Source: Paramicrobacterium chengjingii (GTDB taxonomy: Bacteria; Actinomycetota; Actinomycetes; Actinomycetales; Microbacteriaceae). From it: 64,000 nucleotides of DNA. Shown in pieces: positions 19,599 to 27,908 of the stretch; the first letter of the stretch is position 1, and each line of letters opens with the position of its first letter. The stretch covers positions 930,001 to 994,000 of the forward strand of contig NZ_CP061169.1 of NCBI RefSeq assembly GCF_011751765.2. The letters run 5' to 3'. A program made the position numbers and the translations under genes. The notes beneath the pieces are model-generated. The model was not told the DNA's origin. It did no database searches and was given only the letters and a program-made list of their open reading frames with translations.

Positions 19599-19634
19599 CC
19601 ACCCAGTCTAAGCGGTGCAGATAGACTCGTGGAT

Positions 19635-21068
19635 ATGGCGTATGAGTTTGAACGCAAGCAGCGAATCGCTGTCGTTGGCGGAGGCCCCGGCGGGTATGAG
19701 GCGGCACTCTCGGGCGCTCAGCTCGGTGCCGAAGTCACCCTGATCGAGAGGGCTGGAGTCGGAGGATCCGCGGTGATCACCGACGTCGTGCCGTCGAAGG
19801 GACTGATCGCAACGGCCGAAGCCGCGAAGTCGATCAGCGGCGCTTCAGATCTGGGGGTTCAGTTCTTTGCGCGCCATGACACGACAGGCAAGCCGATCCG
19901 CCCCGAGGTCACGGTGAACCTGTCTGCGGTGAACAAGCGGCTGACGTCGCTGGCGCGGCAGCAGTCTGAAGATATGCGGGCGAATCTCGTGCATGCGGGA
20001 GTTCGCATCGTGCAGGGGGAGGGGCGGCTTGAGGGTGACAACTCAGTGATCATCTCAACCGGCCGCGGCGGCACAGATTTCGACCAGGTCGAAGCCGACA
20101 CGATCGTGGTCTCTGTTGGCGCGTCGCCGCGAGAACTTCCCACTGCACGGCCCGACGGGGAGAGAATTCTCACGTGGACGCAGCTGTACGAACTCGACAG
20201 CATCCCCGAGCATTTGATCGTTGTGGGTTCCGGTGTAACCGGGGCGGAGTTTGCCTCTGCATACTGTGTGCTCGGCGCGAAGGTGACGCTGATCTCGAGC
20301 CGCGACCGAGTGCTGCCTGGCGAAGATATCGACGCGGCGAATGTGATCGAACGCGTGTTTAAGCGCGACGGTATGAACGTGCTGAACAAGTCGCGCGCCG
20401 AGAAGGTCGAGCGCACTGAGAATGGCGTCATCGCGACGCTCACAGACGGACGCACCGTTGAGGGCAGCCACTGTCTCGTCGCCGTCGGCTCGGTGCCCAA
20501 CACCGAGAACATCGGCCTTAAAGAAGCGGGCGTGCAGCTGACCGAGTCGGGTCATATTCGCGTGAATCGGGTCTCGCGCACGTCGATTCCGAACATCTAC
20601 GCAGTGGGGGACTGCACAGCAGAGATTCCGCTCGCTTCCGTCGCATCGATGTCGGGACGCACCGCCGTGTTCCACGCGATGGGCGACGTCGTGAATCCCA
20701 TCGAAGTGCGCAACGTGACGTCGAACATTTTCACTCAGCCCGAGATTGCCACGGTGGGCTGGAGCCAGCGCGAGATTGAAGAGGGAATCGCGCAGGGGAC
20801 GATCTACAAGCTGCCGTTGTCGGCGAACCCACGCGCCAAGATGATCGGCGTGCGTGACGGCTTCGTCAAGTTGTTCGCGCGTCAAGGGTCAGGAACGGTG
20901 ATCGGTGGGGTCATCGTCGCACCACGAGCATCCGAGCTGATTTTCCCGCTCGCGCTCGCGGTTGAGCATCGGCTCACCGTCGACGAGGTAGCGAGCGCCT
21001 ATACGGTCTACCCGTCGCTTACGGGTTCTATCTCGGATGCTGCGCGGGCAATGCACATCGTTCTCTGA
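19635..21068 (+). CDS. lpdA: NAD(P)H-quinone dehydrogenase, LpdA type (flavoprotein disulfide reductase family)
   Basis: A 477-residue flavoprotein. The ATG at 19635 fits the family N-terminus; the frame is open far upstream only because it runs antisense through the PNP gene. FAD loop VVGGGPGGYEAALSGAQLG (14-32) and NAD loop VVGSGVTGAEFASAY are clear. Where dihydrolipoamide dehydrogenases have the CxxxxC disulfide, this protein has GGSAVITDVVPSKG, so it cannot do disulfide chemistry; the same loss is known in mycobacterial LpdA (Rv3303c). The last codons and stop lie inside a 27-bp repeat that recurs at 26825. Confidence 0.93.
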   Translation: MAYEFERKQRIAVVGGGPGGYEAALSGAQLGAEVTLIERAGVGGSAVITDVVPSKGLIATAEAAKSISGASDLGVQFFARHDTTGKPIRPEVTVNLSAVNKRLTSLARQQSEDMRANLVHAGVRIVQGEGRLEGDNSVIISTGRGGTDFDQVEADTIVVSVGASPRELPTARPDGERILTWTQLYELDSIPEHLIVVGSGVTGAEFASAYCVLGAKVTLISSRDRVLPGEDIDAANVIERVFKRDGMNVLNKSRAEKVERTENGVIATLTDGRTVEGSHCLVAVGSVPNTENIGLKEAGVQLTESGHIRVNRVSRTSIPNIYAVGDCTAEIPLASVASMSGRTAVFHAMGDVVNPIEVRNVTSNIFTQPEIATVGWSQREIEEGIAQGTIYKLPLSANPRAKMIGVRDGFVKLFARQGSGTVIGGVIVAPRASELIFPLALAVEHRLTVDEVASAYTVYPSLTGSISDAARAMHIVL

Positions 21069-21079
21069 TTGTCGGCTCA
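21053..21079 (+). repeat. 27-bp direct repeat, left copy (att-like), covering the lpdA 3' end
   Basis: The 27 bases begin GCACATCGTTCTCTGATTG and end TCGGCTCA. They encode the last residues of LpdA (HIVL and stop) plus 11 bases. An identical copy is at 26825-26851, same strand, 5772 bp away. Confidence 0.9.
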
Positions 21080-21162
21080 CATCTCGCGGTTCGTCTTGCT
21101 CTGTTCGTACGTCGAAGTGCAACGTGGAAAGGCCCGTTGTTTCGCGCATCTACAATGTGAGC

Positions 21163-22254
21163 ATGGACGAGACCGCCAAGGACGAACGGCCGACGAACCG
21201 GCAACCGAGTATCAAGGACGTTGCCGCTAAAGCGGGGGTTTCGTGGCGCACGGTCTCGAATGTGATCCACGGTCACCGATATCTGCGACCGGAAACCAAA
21301 GAGAAGGTCGAATCGGCCATTGCTGAGCTCGGCTACCGCCCGCGTGTCGCCGCGCGCCAGCTGAGGGGCGGCAAGAGCAACCTGCTGACCCTGGCTGTTC
21401 CCTACATCTCGCACCCGTACTTCGCCAGGCTTGCTCACGCTGTCGTCGAGGCGGCAGGGCGCGAGAAATACGACGTTCTTATCGACGAGACGCACGGCCG
21501 GATCGAGCGGGAGAAACGCGTCGCACGAGGGTACGGGAGCATCCTGACTGACGGGATTATCTTCAGTCCGCTCTCTATGACCGTGGAAGAGATCGTGGAG
21601 AACCGGGACTCGACGCCTCTTGTCCTCTTGGGAGAGCACTTGCTCAATCCACATATCGATCACGTCATTCTCGACAACGTGACGTCCACTCAAGAGGCGA
21701 CCGAGCACGTGATTTCCTCGGGCCGTCGGCGGATCGGGTTTCTCGGCTACCTCGCCCTCGGAACTCTCGGTACGGCCGATCTCAGATTTGAGGGTTACAA
21801 GAAGGCGCTGGATGCGGCGGGGATCCCGTTTGATCCGGGACTTGTCGTTGGGGCTGCGCACAGCGACCCGGAAGACGCGTCGTTTGGCCCGGAGGGCGAT
21901 TATTCGCGAGAGGAAGGGTTCGCTCGGGCAGAGTCGCTCATCGGGCGAATCGGCGACTTCGACGCCATCATCTGCGCGAATGACCTCCTCGCCATTGGAC
22001 TGCTTCATGCCTTCCGCCTTCACGACGTCCGTGTGCCGGAAGACGTCATGGTTCTCGGGTGGGATAACGCACCGGAAGGCGCTTTTACAGCGCCGAGTCT
22101 GACGACGGTTTCCCCTGACCTCGATTCGGTCGCCACCTATGCAGTGGAGGCTCTGCTTCGTCGCATTGACGACCCCGCCGCCGAGCCGAGTGGTCAGGTC
22201 GCTCCGCACGAACTCGTACTGAGGGAGTCGACAGAAGGAATCGAACACCGCTGA
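21163..22254 (+). CDS. LacI-family transcriptional regulator
   Basis: A 363-residue LacI/GalR regulator with the HTH at residues about 16-42 (SIKDVAAKAGVSWRTVSNVI, then hinge-helix region RVAARQLRGG). A periplasmic-binding-protein-like ligand domain follows, ending with a typical TTVSPDLDSVATYAVEALLRR. A GTG two codons earlier is an alternative start. It precedes the ABC transporter genes in the same direction. The 238-bp gap carries two TTGCAACGTTGCAA-like dyads, so it very probably represses the importer operon and is relieved by the imported sugar. A half-site TGCAACGT at about 21118 could mediate autoregulation. Confidence 0.93.
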   Translation: MDETAKDERPTNRQPSIKDVAAKAGVSWRTVSNVIHGHRYLRPETKEKVESAIAELGYRPRVAARQLRGGKSNLLTLAVPYISHPYFARLAHAVVEAAGREKYDVLIDETHGRIEREKRVARGYGSILTDGIIFSPLSMTVEEIVENRDSTPLVLLGEHLLNPHIDHVILDNVTSTQEATEHVISSGRRRIGFLGYLALGTLGTADLRFEGYKKALDAAGIPFDPGLVVGAAHSDPEDASFGPEGDYSREEGFARAESLIGRIGDFDAIICANDLLAIGLLHAFRLHDVRVPEDVMVLGWDNAPEGAFTAPSLTTVSPDLDSVATYAVEALLRRIDDPAAEPSGQVAPHELVLRESTEGIEHR

Positions 22255-22311
22255 CGCCGCTCGACCGTCAGTATCAACAAATCTCCTGGGCCCCGGCGTT
22301 GAGTTCGAATT

Positions 22312-22351
22312 ATTGCCACGTTGCAATAGTTTTGTGTTGCAACGTTGCAAT
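22312..22351. promoter_or_regulatory. Tandem LacI-type operators before the sugar ABC operon
   Basis: O1 ATTGCCACGTTGCAAT (22312-22327) is one mismatch from a perfect palindrome. O2 TTGCAACGTTGCAA (22337-22350) is perfect. Their centres are 24 bp apart, and the central CG is the LacI-family hallmark. They lie 140-180 bp upstream of the binding-protein start. Confidence 0.75.
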
Positions 22352-22491
22352 ACCTGCAATTGTGTGGTTTAGTGCCTTTCAGATGACTCGCAGATCGGCA
22401 CCACCCTCACAAGGGGAATCACCCGATCATGAGTCGCATTGCCTACCCCACGAGGGGAACTTTTCGAATCAATGATGAGGAGACGAGTCCC

Positions 22492-23865
22492 ATGTCCCTA
22501 ACACGCACCAGAGCAACCACGTTCAGGCGGGCAGCATCCGTCGTTGTTGTTGCCGCAGTAGGCGTTTCCGCGCTCACCGCATGCGGATCGAGCTCAGACG
22601 CCGCCGAGGATGGCGGTGGTCTTGGCACAGCTGATAAACACGTGAAGATCACGATGATGTCCAACGATGCGTTCGCCGAAACCTGGCAAGAACAACTTGT
22701 CCCAGAGTTCAACAAGGCCTACCCGTACATCGACGTCACGATCGATTCCACACCGTACGACAGTCTTCTGGCAAAGGGCATGCTCAACGGAACAAGCCCA
22801 GACCCCGAGTACGACCTGATCACTCTCGACGACCCGTGGACGCCGCAGCTCGCCGATGCTGGAGTTCTTCTCGACCTGAAGGACGAAGCCGCTGCAACGT
22901 GGACAGATGACGACTACGACTGGGACGACTTCAACTCTGCACCTCTCGCCGCAAGTGAATGGGACGGACACCAGTACGGCGTCCCATTGAGGTCAAACCT
23001 GCTGGTGATGATGTACAACAAGGACCTCTATTCGTCAGCGGGGGTCCCCGAACCGACACCCGAGCTCACGTGGGACGAATACATGAGCCAGGTTCCCGAT
23101 CTAGTTCAGGATACGAATGGTGATGGGGAGACCGACTCATGGGCAGCCGGTCTGACATGGGTGCGCGGGGTTCTATCGCCTCCGTTCTGGCAGGCAGCGC
23201 TGAACTCGAATGGCGGCGCTCTCTTCGACGACGATATGAACCCCACGTTTGATACCGCCGACGGGGAGGCCGCTCTGCAGACGCAGGTTGACCTTCTCGA
23301 ATACGCGCCGCCTGGGGCACTCACGTACAACTACAACGAGCCCCTTGACGCATTCCGTCAGGGAAAAATTGCCACGCTCTTCACCTGGGGGAGCGCCTTT
23401 AAGAGCGCGGCCGTAGATTCGTCGGTGACGACGCTGACGCCAGATCAAGTAGGCATACAGACCATGCCTGCAGGCAGCGAAGGGCCAAGCACGCACCGCG
23501 GCGTATGGAGCGGTTCTGTCTTCAAGAACAGTGACAACCCAGAGGCAGCGTGGACATTCCTTCAGTGGATGAGCTCCAAGAAGGGCGAGAAGTGGGCATC
23601 AGACAACCTCGGCTCATTCCCCGCGAGGAAATCGACGCTATCGAGTGACCCTGCCGAGGAATGGCTGAAGCCGGTCTACACGACGATTCAGAGTGGTTTT
23701 GATGTTGCAGCGGATGGTGAGATGTGGCGCCCGCGCTCCCCGCAATCCAACGCGATTCAAGAAATCCTCGCCAATGAGACCAGCGCGGCGATGCAAGGCA
23801 AGCGTTCCGCAGCCGATGCGCTCGCACGGGCATCAGCCGAGATCAAGGAACTGCTGGAGGACTAG
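22492..23865 (+). CDS. ABC sugar transporter, extracellular solute-binding lipoprotein
   Basis: A 457-residue family 1 solute-binding protein. The start MSLTRTRATT is chosen because GAGGAG stands nine bases upstream. A twin-Arg-containing hydrophobic signal ends in the lipobox LTAC, so Cys31 is the probable lipidated residue anchoring it outside the membrane. The mature part shows the family layout (ITMMSNDAFAETWQEQLVPEFNK near the start of it). The gene leads an operon with two permeases and no ATPase, so a shared MsiK-type ATPase encoded elsewhere would be needed. Ligand unknown, probably an oligosaccharide. Confidence 0.93.
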   Translation: MSLTRTRATTFRRAASVVVVAAVGVSALTACGSSSDAAEDGGGLGTADKHVKITMMSNDAFAETWQEQLVPEFNKAYPYIDVTIDSTPYDSLLAKGMLNGTSPDPEYDLITLDDPWTPQLADAGVLLDLKDEAAATWTDDDYDWDDFNSAPLAASEWDGHQYGVPLRSNLLVMMYNKDLYSSAGVPEPTPELTWDEYMSQVPDLVQDTNGDGETDSWAAGLTWVRGVLSPPFWQAALNSNGGALFDDDMNPTFDTADGEAALQTQVDLLEYAPPGALTYNYNEPLDAFRQGKIATLFTWGSAFKSAAVDSSVTTLTPDQVGIQTMPAGSEGPSTHRGVWSGSVFKNSDNPEAAWTFLQWMSSKKGEKWASDNLGSFPARKSTLSSDPAEEWLKPVYTTIQSGFDVAADGEMWRPRSPQSNAIQEILANETSAAMQGKRSAADALARASAEIKELLED

Positions 23866-23868
23866 CGC

Positions 23869-24792
23869 ATGACGGCCGTGCACTCAGGGCTCAAACCGCA
23901 CCGGTCGCGGCGACGCACCCAGCTGCGAGATGTTTTCAGCAGGTGGACCTTCGTCGCGCCGGCCGCCCTCCTTCTGATTGCGGTGCTCGCGTACCCGCTT
24001 TTGTACACGCTGCAGATCAGCTTCTCTGACTTCGACCTGGCGACCTTCGCACCGTCTGACTGGGTTGGGGCAAAGAACTACGAAGATGTGATGCACGATG
24101 AGAACTTCGCAAACTCTCTGACGGTGACCGGCGTCTACCTGGTGCTCGCTCTACCGCTTCAGATCGTCCTCGGATTTGGGATTGCCTTCCTTCTCAACGC
24201 CGAGTGGAGAGGACGAGGAATCATCCGAGCGCTCTTTCTCGTGCCGATGGTTGTCGCCCCGGTGGTCTCCGGCGGGATGTGGAAGATGTTGCTCGACCCC
24301 CTATGGGGCGTTGTGTCGTGGGTGTTGGGGCTCTTCGGCGTTGCACCGATCGACTGGTTCGGCGATGCCGGAATGGCCATGATCAGCATTGTCATCATCG
24401 ATACCTGGCGATCTGTGCCTTTCGTCGTCCTCATCGCTGCCGCGGCGCTTCTCGCACTACCCCGCGATGTCTTCGAAGCTGCTGCCGTTGATGGTGCCAA
24501 CTGGTGGCAGACGCTCAAATCGATCAGTCTACCGATGCTCGCACCGATCATCGCGGCGACGTTCGTCGTCAGATGGTTGGGGGCCGTGAAGATGTTCGAC
24601 GTCATCGTTGCTACGACGAATGGCGGGCCGGGGCAAGCGACAAATGTCGTCAATCTCTACATCTACAGGCAGGCATTTCAACTTCTTGAGTTCAGCACTT
24701 CGTCGGCGATGGCCATCATCGTTCTGGTACTCACCATGGTCCTGACGTTCGTGTTTCTGTGGGGAAGTAAGAAGCTGGAGGACAGATTATGA
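23869..24792 (+). CDS. ABC sugar transporter permease (MalF-like)
   Basis: A 307-residue membrane protein with six predicted helices, the first at about residues 26-50. The EAA loop that docks the ATPase is AAAVDGANWWQTLKSISLPML, near residue 205. It starts three bases after the binding-protein stop, with GGAGG just before. Its own stop overlaps the next permease start (ATGA). Length and motif are those of the CUT1-family MalF-type half. Confidence 0.93.
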   Translation: MTAVHSGLKPHRSRRRTQLRDVFSRWTFVAPAALLLIAVLAYPLLYTLQISFSDFDLATFAPSDWVGAKNYEDVMHDENFANSLTVTGVYLVLALPLQIVLGFGIAFLLNAEWRGRGIIRALFLVPMVVAPVVSGGMWKMLLDPLWGVVSWVLGLFGVAPIDWFGDAGMAMISIVIIDTWRSVPFVVLIAAAALLALPRDVFEAAAVDGANWWQTLKSISLPMLAPIIAATFVVRWLGAVKMFDVIVATTNGGPGQATNVVNLYIYRQAFQLLEFSTSSAMAIIVLVLTMVLTFVFLWGSKKLEDRL

Positions 24793-25676
24793 GCGCCGTT
24801 GATACTCGCGCGGCTGTGGGCGCGGCACGCAGCACCACTCGTCGCCCTCGTCGACGGGCGGGCGGGCACGCCTTCCGGATCTGGTCTGGAGTCATCGCCT
24901 GCGCACTATTTCTGTTTCCTATCGCGTGGATGCTTCTGACTTCGTTCAAACAACAGCGGGATATCTTCACTATTCCGCCGACGATCTTCTTTGACCCGAC
25001 AATTGCACAGTACATTGACGTTCTGACCCGCGGTGGCTTCGCCGGGCAGATGGTGAACACAGTAATCGTTGCCGTGGGATCATCGGCCCTCTCGCTCATC
25101 GCAGGCGCTATGGCTGGGTACGCGCTTGCCCGGCTCAAGCTTCGCGGAGCGGGGACGATCGGAGCACTTATTCTCGCCTCACGAGGCGTTCCGCCGATCG
25201 CCCTGGCAGTTCCGATGTTTCTCGTCGCGCGAAATCTCGGGATCACAGACACACATATCACCCTGATCCTTGCATACTGCTCGTTCGTGATCCCCTATGT
25301 GATGTGGCTGATGCGCGGCTTCTTTCTCGCACTGCCGAAAGAGCTTGAAGAGTCCGCAATGCTTGATGGATGCTCCCGGATGGGTGCCTTCTTCAGGATC
25401 ATTCTGCCGATCTCCATTCCAGGTCTGCTCTCCACATTCATTTTCAGCATTGTTCTCGCCTGGGAAGAGCTTCTTTTTGCACTCGTGCTGACGAACCGGA
25501 ACGCGACGACCTTCCCTGTTGCGATCGCCGGGATGGCCGGGGACACCGAGAACGGGGCGAACTGGGGTGCTCTCGCTGCAGCCGGGATGGTCACCGTCGT
25601 CCCCGTCGTCATCCTTGTGCTGCTTGTACAGAAATGGTTGATTCGCGGCCTTGCAGAAGGTGCGACGAAAGGATAA
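24789..25676 (+). CDS. ABC sugar transporter permease (MalG-like)
   Basis: A 295-residue membrane protein, the second CUT1 permease half. The N-terminus is basic (TRRPRRRAGGHAF), then a helix at about 35-55, and the EAA loop EESAMLDGCSRMGAFFRIIL lies near residue 190. It overlaps the upstream permease gene by four bases. The DUF2804 gene begins two bases after its stop, so all four genes form one transcript. Confidence 0.93.
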   Translation: MSAVDTRAAVGAARSTTRRPRRRAGGHAFRIWSGVIACALFLFPIAWMLLTSFKQQRDIFTIPPTIFFDPTIAQYIDVLTRGGFAGQMVNTVIVAVGSSALSLIAGAMAGYALARLKLRGAGTIGALILASRGVPPIALAVPMFLVARNLGITDTHITLILAYCSFVIPYVMWLMRGFFLALPKELEESAMLDGCSRMGAFFRIILPISIPGLLSTFIFSIVLAWEELLFALVLTNRNATTFPVAIAGMAGDTENGANWGALAAAGMVTVVPVVILVLLVQKWLIRGLAEGATKG

Positions 25677-25678
25677 AA

Positions 25679-26713
25679 GTGAAACTGCCTATACGACGCT
25701 TGTCTCCCGGCGGCGAGACGATCATTGAGAACGAGATCACCGACCGAGTTGATCTCTGCCTTCCCTCGGGGGAGCTCAATCCCGCGGCTATCGGCTGGAC
25801 GCGATCGGCTTTGCACAGCACGAACCTTCGTGGGTGGGGTCGCAACAAGAGATTCGAGTATTGGGCCGTCACCACTCCCGCGGGAATTCTCTCTCTCAAC
25901 ATCTCCCACCACGACTATCGCGCCAACGTATCCCTGTCGTACTGGGATCGGTCGACCGACGTGGAGATCCGGCAAGGTGGAAACATTTGGCTTCCTGGGC
26001 ATGCGGGGATGCGGGATCCAGATAACCAAACTCCCATGCATGCGCAGAAGCGTGACGTGAGCGTGAGATTCATTCCTCGAGGCGTGGGGACCGAACTGGA
26101 GGCAACCTCACCTCGAATTCACGTCAGTCTCCGTGTCGGCCCTGGCCCCGATCACGAGTCGATGGGCGTCGTGGTGCCCTGGACGGACAAGCTCTTTCAA
26201 TACACGAAGAAGGACAATGGGCTCCGGCCGGAAGGCACAATCAGAATCGACGGCGTGGAACACATCGTCACGGCCGATACGGCAACGGCTGTGCACGATC
26301 GTGGTCGGGGACGATGGCCGTACTTTACATTTTGGAACTGGGGCGCGGGTTCGGGTGAGACTGATGACGGAACACCGCTCGGGCTGCAGTTTGGGGGAAA
26401 ATGGACGGATGGAACGCCGTCAACTGAGAACTGGGTTCGAATTGATGGGCATCTGCAAAAGGTCAGCGAGCACCTCGTGTGGAAATATGATCCGACCGAT
26501 TGGGTGAAAGAATGGACGATCACGGGGCCTTCGGTCAAGCTGCGATTCACTCCATACCGTCACGCGCACAACATATTCAATCGCGTCGTGGTCTTGAGCC
26601 GAGGTGATACCTGCTTCGGACACTACTCGGGAGAGATTCGTCTGAAGGATGGCACGACGATCGCATTCTCCGATGTACAAGGCCACGCCGAGGAAGTCGA
26701 ACGTCGCTGGTGA
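25679..26713 (+). CDS. DUF2804 domain protein in sugar-transport operon
   Basis: A 344-residue protein starting with GTG at 25679, three bases after the permease TAA. AAAGGA lies five bases before, and the longer open frame upstream only shadows the permease. I recognise DUF2804 from STNLRGWGRNKRFEYW, TPAGILSLNISHHDYRANVS and the C-terminal HNIFNRVVVLSRGDTCFGHY. The family has no established enzymatic role; a lipocalin/CrtC-like beta fold has been suggested by analogy. No signal peptide. Its place behind a sugar importer implies a job on the imported compound. Confidence 0.85.
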   Translation: MKLPIRRLSPGGETIIENEITDRVDLCLPSGELNPAAIGWTRSALHSTNLRGWGRNKRFEYWAVTTPAGILSLNISHHDYRANVSLSYWDRSTDVEIRQGGNIWLPGHAGMRDPDNQTPMHAQKRDVSVRFIPRGVGTELEATSPRIHVSLRVGPGPDHESMGVVVPWTDKLFQYTKKDNGLRPEGTIRIDGVEHIVTADTATAVHDRGRGRWPYFTFWNWGAGSGETDDGTPLGLQFGGKWTDGTPSTENWVRIDGHLQKVSEHLVWKYDPTDWVKEWTITGPSVKLRFTPYRHAHNIFNRVVVLSRGDTCFGHYSGEIRLKDGTTIAFSDVQGHAEEVERRW

Positions 26714-26725
26714 AACGGGAGAGTT

Positions 26726-26824
26726 CTACGCGTCGGCGATGGAGAGAAGGCAGCGACGTGACGAAATCCTCGTTTCGACAGGAGCGATCATGTCAGTGAC
26801 AATGCCATCGTGCTGCGCGGCAAG
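26726..26824 (-). pseudogene. Truncated 3' end of a biotinyl-domain (acyl-CoA carboxylase alpha) gene
   Basis: Read leftwards from 26824, 32 codons and a TAG align without gaps to the last 32 residues of the intact carboxylase alpha subunit at 27969: AAQHDGIVTDMIAPVETRIS against [20 protein letters not shown], both closing LLSIAD plus one residue. I count 18 of 32 identities. The biotin-lysine motif and everything upstream are missing, since homology stops exactly at the 27-bp repeat. It is a gene relic from another locus or strain carried at the island edge. Confidence 0.8.
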
Positions 26825-26851
26825 GCACATCGTTCTCTGATTGTCGGCTCA
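26825..26851 (+). repeat. 27-bp direct repeat, right copy (att-like)
   Basis: Identical over 27 bases to 21053-21079. Its left side abuts a truncated biotinyl-domain fragment. Its last three bases (TCA) form the stop codon of the leftward AbiEi-like gene. Confidence 0.9.
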
Positions 26852-27808
26852 GGCAGGCAGCATCCGACGCCCCTCACCCGGAAGACCGTTCGATGAAAGA
26901 ATGCGGTGCAGCCGCCGAGGGTCGTCGAGGTCTCGCTTCTCCCAGCGCGAGAATGCGTCGACTCGACGGCGGATCGCGTCTTCACGGCGCTTCTCTGTCA
27001 TGACGATCTCATTGGCTGAACGCCCATTCTGATACTCGGGTGAGAGATACTTGCCCTTGCCGTCGAACTCCGCCCAGTGACGATATCTTTTCCACCAGAA
27101 GTCTGCTCTGTATGTTCTGCCATCGCACGTCAGCGTGTACTGGAGTTCTGGCGGCGGGAAACCGAGCTCGTGAATGAGCACACGGCTGCGTGACTCCTGA
27201 ACGGAGTCAGATAGATCCGTCGAAAATGCGAGGGCCTGCAGCGCTCTCCAGTAGCCGGGCCGTTTCGACTGCGACTCGAGAGAAGCCGTCAACTCGCCGA
27301 GTGTGAGCCTCGGATGACGCCGATTGCGAAGAGCATCGAACATTGCGACGCACTCTGTAAATGGAAGTATGAGGGCAAGATCCGTCGCTGTGCGGGCAAG
27401 TGACGTTACAGTGACACCGTCGATCGTGACAACGTCGTCGACGCTGAGCTCAGCCATCTTGCGCGTAACCGCCCCCGATGAACGACCGCCCTTTTTGCTG
27501 CCTGTCGGTGGAACTGTGACACACACGCGATCAGGCCAAGAGCCGAGAAGCTTGCTCTCGTGGACGGACGCGGCCGAGTGATGCGAGTAAACAACATCGC
27601 CGAGTCGAGGCAGTTGCGCGAAAACCCGCAGTTTGTGGCGCGCATCTGGGTAGGACGTCGTCCATGTCTCGGCCGGGATGTAGACGCCAGGGGCGATGCG
27701 CACGAGTTCGCCATCTCGCACCGCGCGCACGAGGTGGTTGTGCGAACGGCCGCTCGCGGTGAAATCGGCGTGGCGGATAAGTATCTCGTTGGCCTCGGCT
27801 CTGTTCAT
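26849..27808 (-). CDS. AbiEi-type antitoxin-domain / DUF559 nuclease-like protein (first of two)
   Basis: A 319-residue protein if started at MNRAEANEIL (27808); an open extension reaches 27883. The N-terminus resembles the winged-helix antitoxin domain of type IV AbiEi proteins (SHNHLVRAVRDGELVRIAPGVYIP). The C-terminal part YRADFWWKRYRHWAEFDGKGKY looks like the Asp...Glu-x-Asp-Gly core of DUF559/Vsr-like nucleases. No toxin gene is adjacent. The stop codon is provided by the right 27-bp repeat. Function unknown; such solitary fusions are common in Actinobacteria. Confidence 0.8.
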   Translation of the reverse strand: MNRAEANEILIRHADFTASGRSHNHLVRAVRDGELVRIAPGVYIPAETWTTSYPDARHKLRVFAQLPRLGDVVYSHHSAASVHESKLLGSWPDRVCVTVPPTGSKKGGRSSGAVTRKMAELSVDDVVTIDGVTVTSLARTATDLALILPFTECVAMFDALRNRRHPRLTLGELTASLESQSKRPGYWRALQALAFSTDLSDSVQESRSRVLIHELGFPPPELQYTLTCDGRTYRADFWWKRYRHWAEFDGKGKYLSPEYQNGRSANEIVMTEKRREDAIRRRVDAFSRWEKRDLDDPRRLHRILSSNGLPGEGRRMLPA

Positions 27809-27908
27809 ACCGCGATCATCGCTTGATTCGCGCACGGGAGCTGCCGACGGCGCTCGCATGTGAACGGCCTTCGACGCGAACACCGTGTGGACGGATATTG
27901 AGATGCTA

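Larger units (their letters stand above)
21053..26851. mobile_element. Putative genomic island (carbohydrate uptake) bounded by direct repeats at the lpdA 3' end
   Basis: The segment between two perfect 27-bp direct repeats holds a LacI regulator, an ABC sugar importer, a DUF2804 gene and a truncated biotinyl-domain fragment. Removing one repeat unit would leave lpdA and the AbiEi-like gene convergent, with both stop codons intact inside the single repeat. Targeting the 3' end of a gene and rebuilding it is typical of site-specific integration. No integrase is encoded, so it would be a decayed or trans-mobilised (CIME-like) element. The repeats are seen directly; mobility is inferred. Confidence 0.6.

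Noticed and set aside
19155..19634. N-terminal extension of lpdA
   Set aside because: This part is antisense to the purine nucleoside phosphorylase gene and lies before the FAD-binding start typical of the family.
22300..22320. GAGTTCGAATT as a possible tRNA T-loop
   Set aside because: No acceptor stem, anticodon arm or CCA-like end can be folded around it; it lies in the LacI-operon leader.
21028..22359. A 443-codon open frame on the minus strand
   Set aside because: It is exactly antisense to the LacI-family gene, has a charged, repetitive composition and no recognisable domain.
25370..25678. N-terminal extension of the DUF2804 frame
   Set aside because: It overlaps the MalG-like permease gene; the GTG at 25679 with AAAGGA upstream begins where the family similarity begins.
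26783..26842. Plus-strand peptide ending AARHIVL before TGA at 26840, resembling the LpdA C-terminus over more than the 27-bp repeat
   Set aside because: Similarity to the left of 26825 on the plus strand is frame-shifted and is better explained by the minus-strand biotinyl-domain relic, which aligns without gaps.
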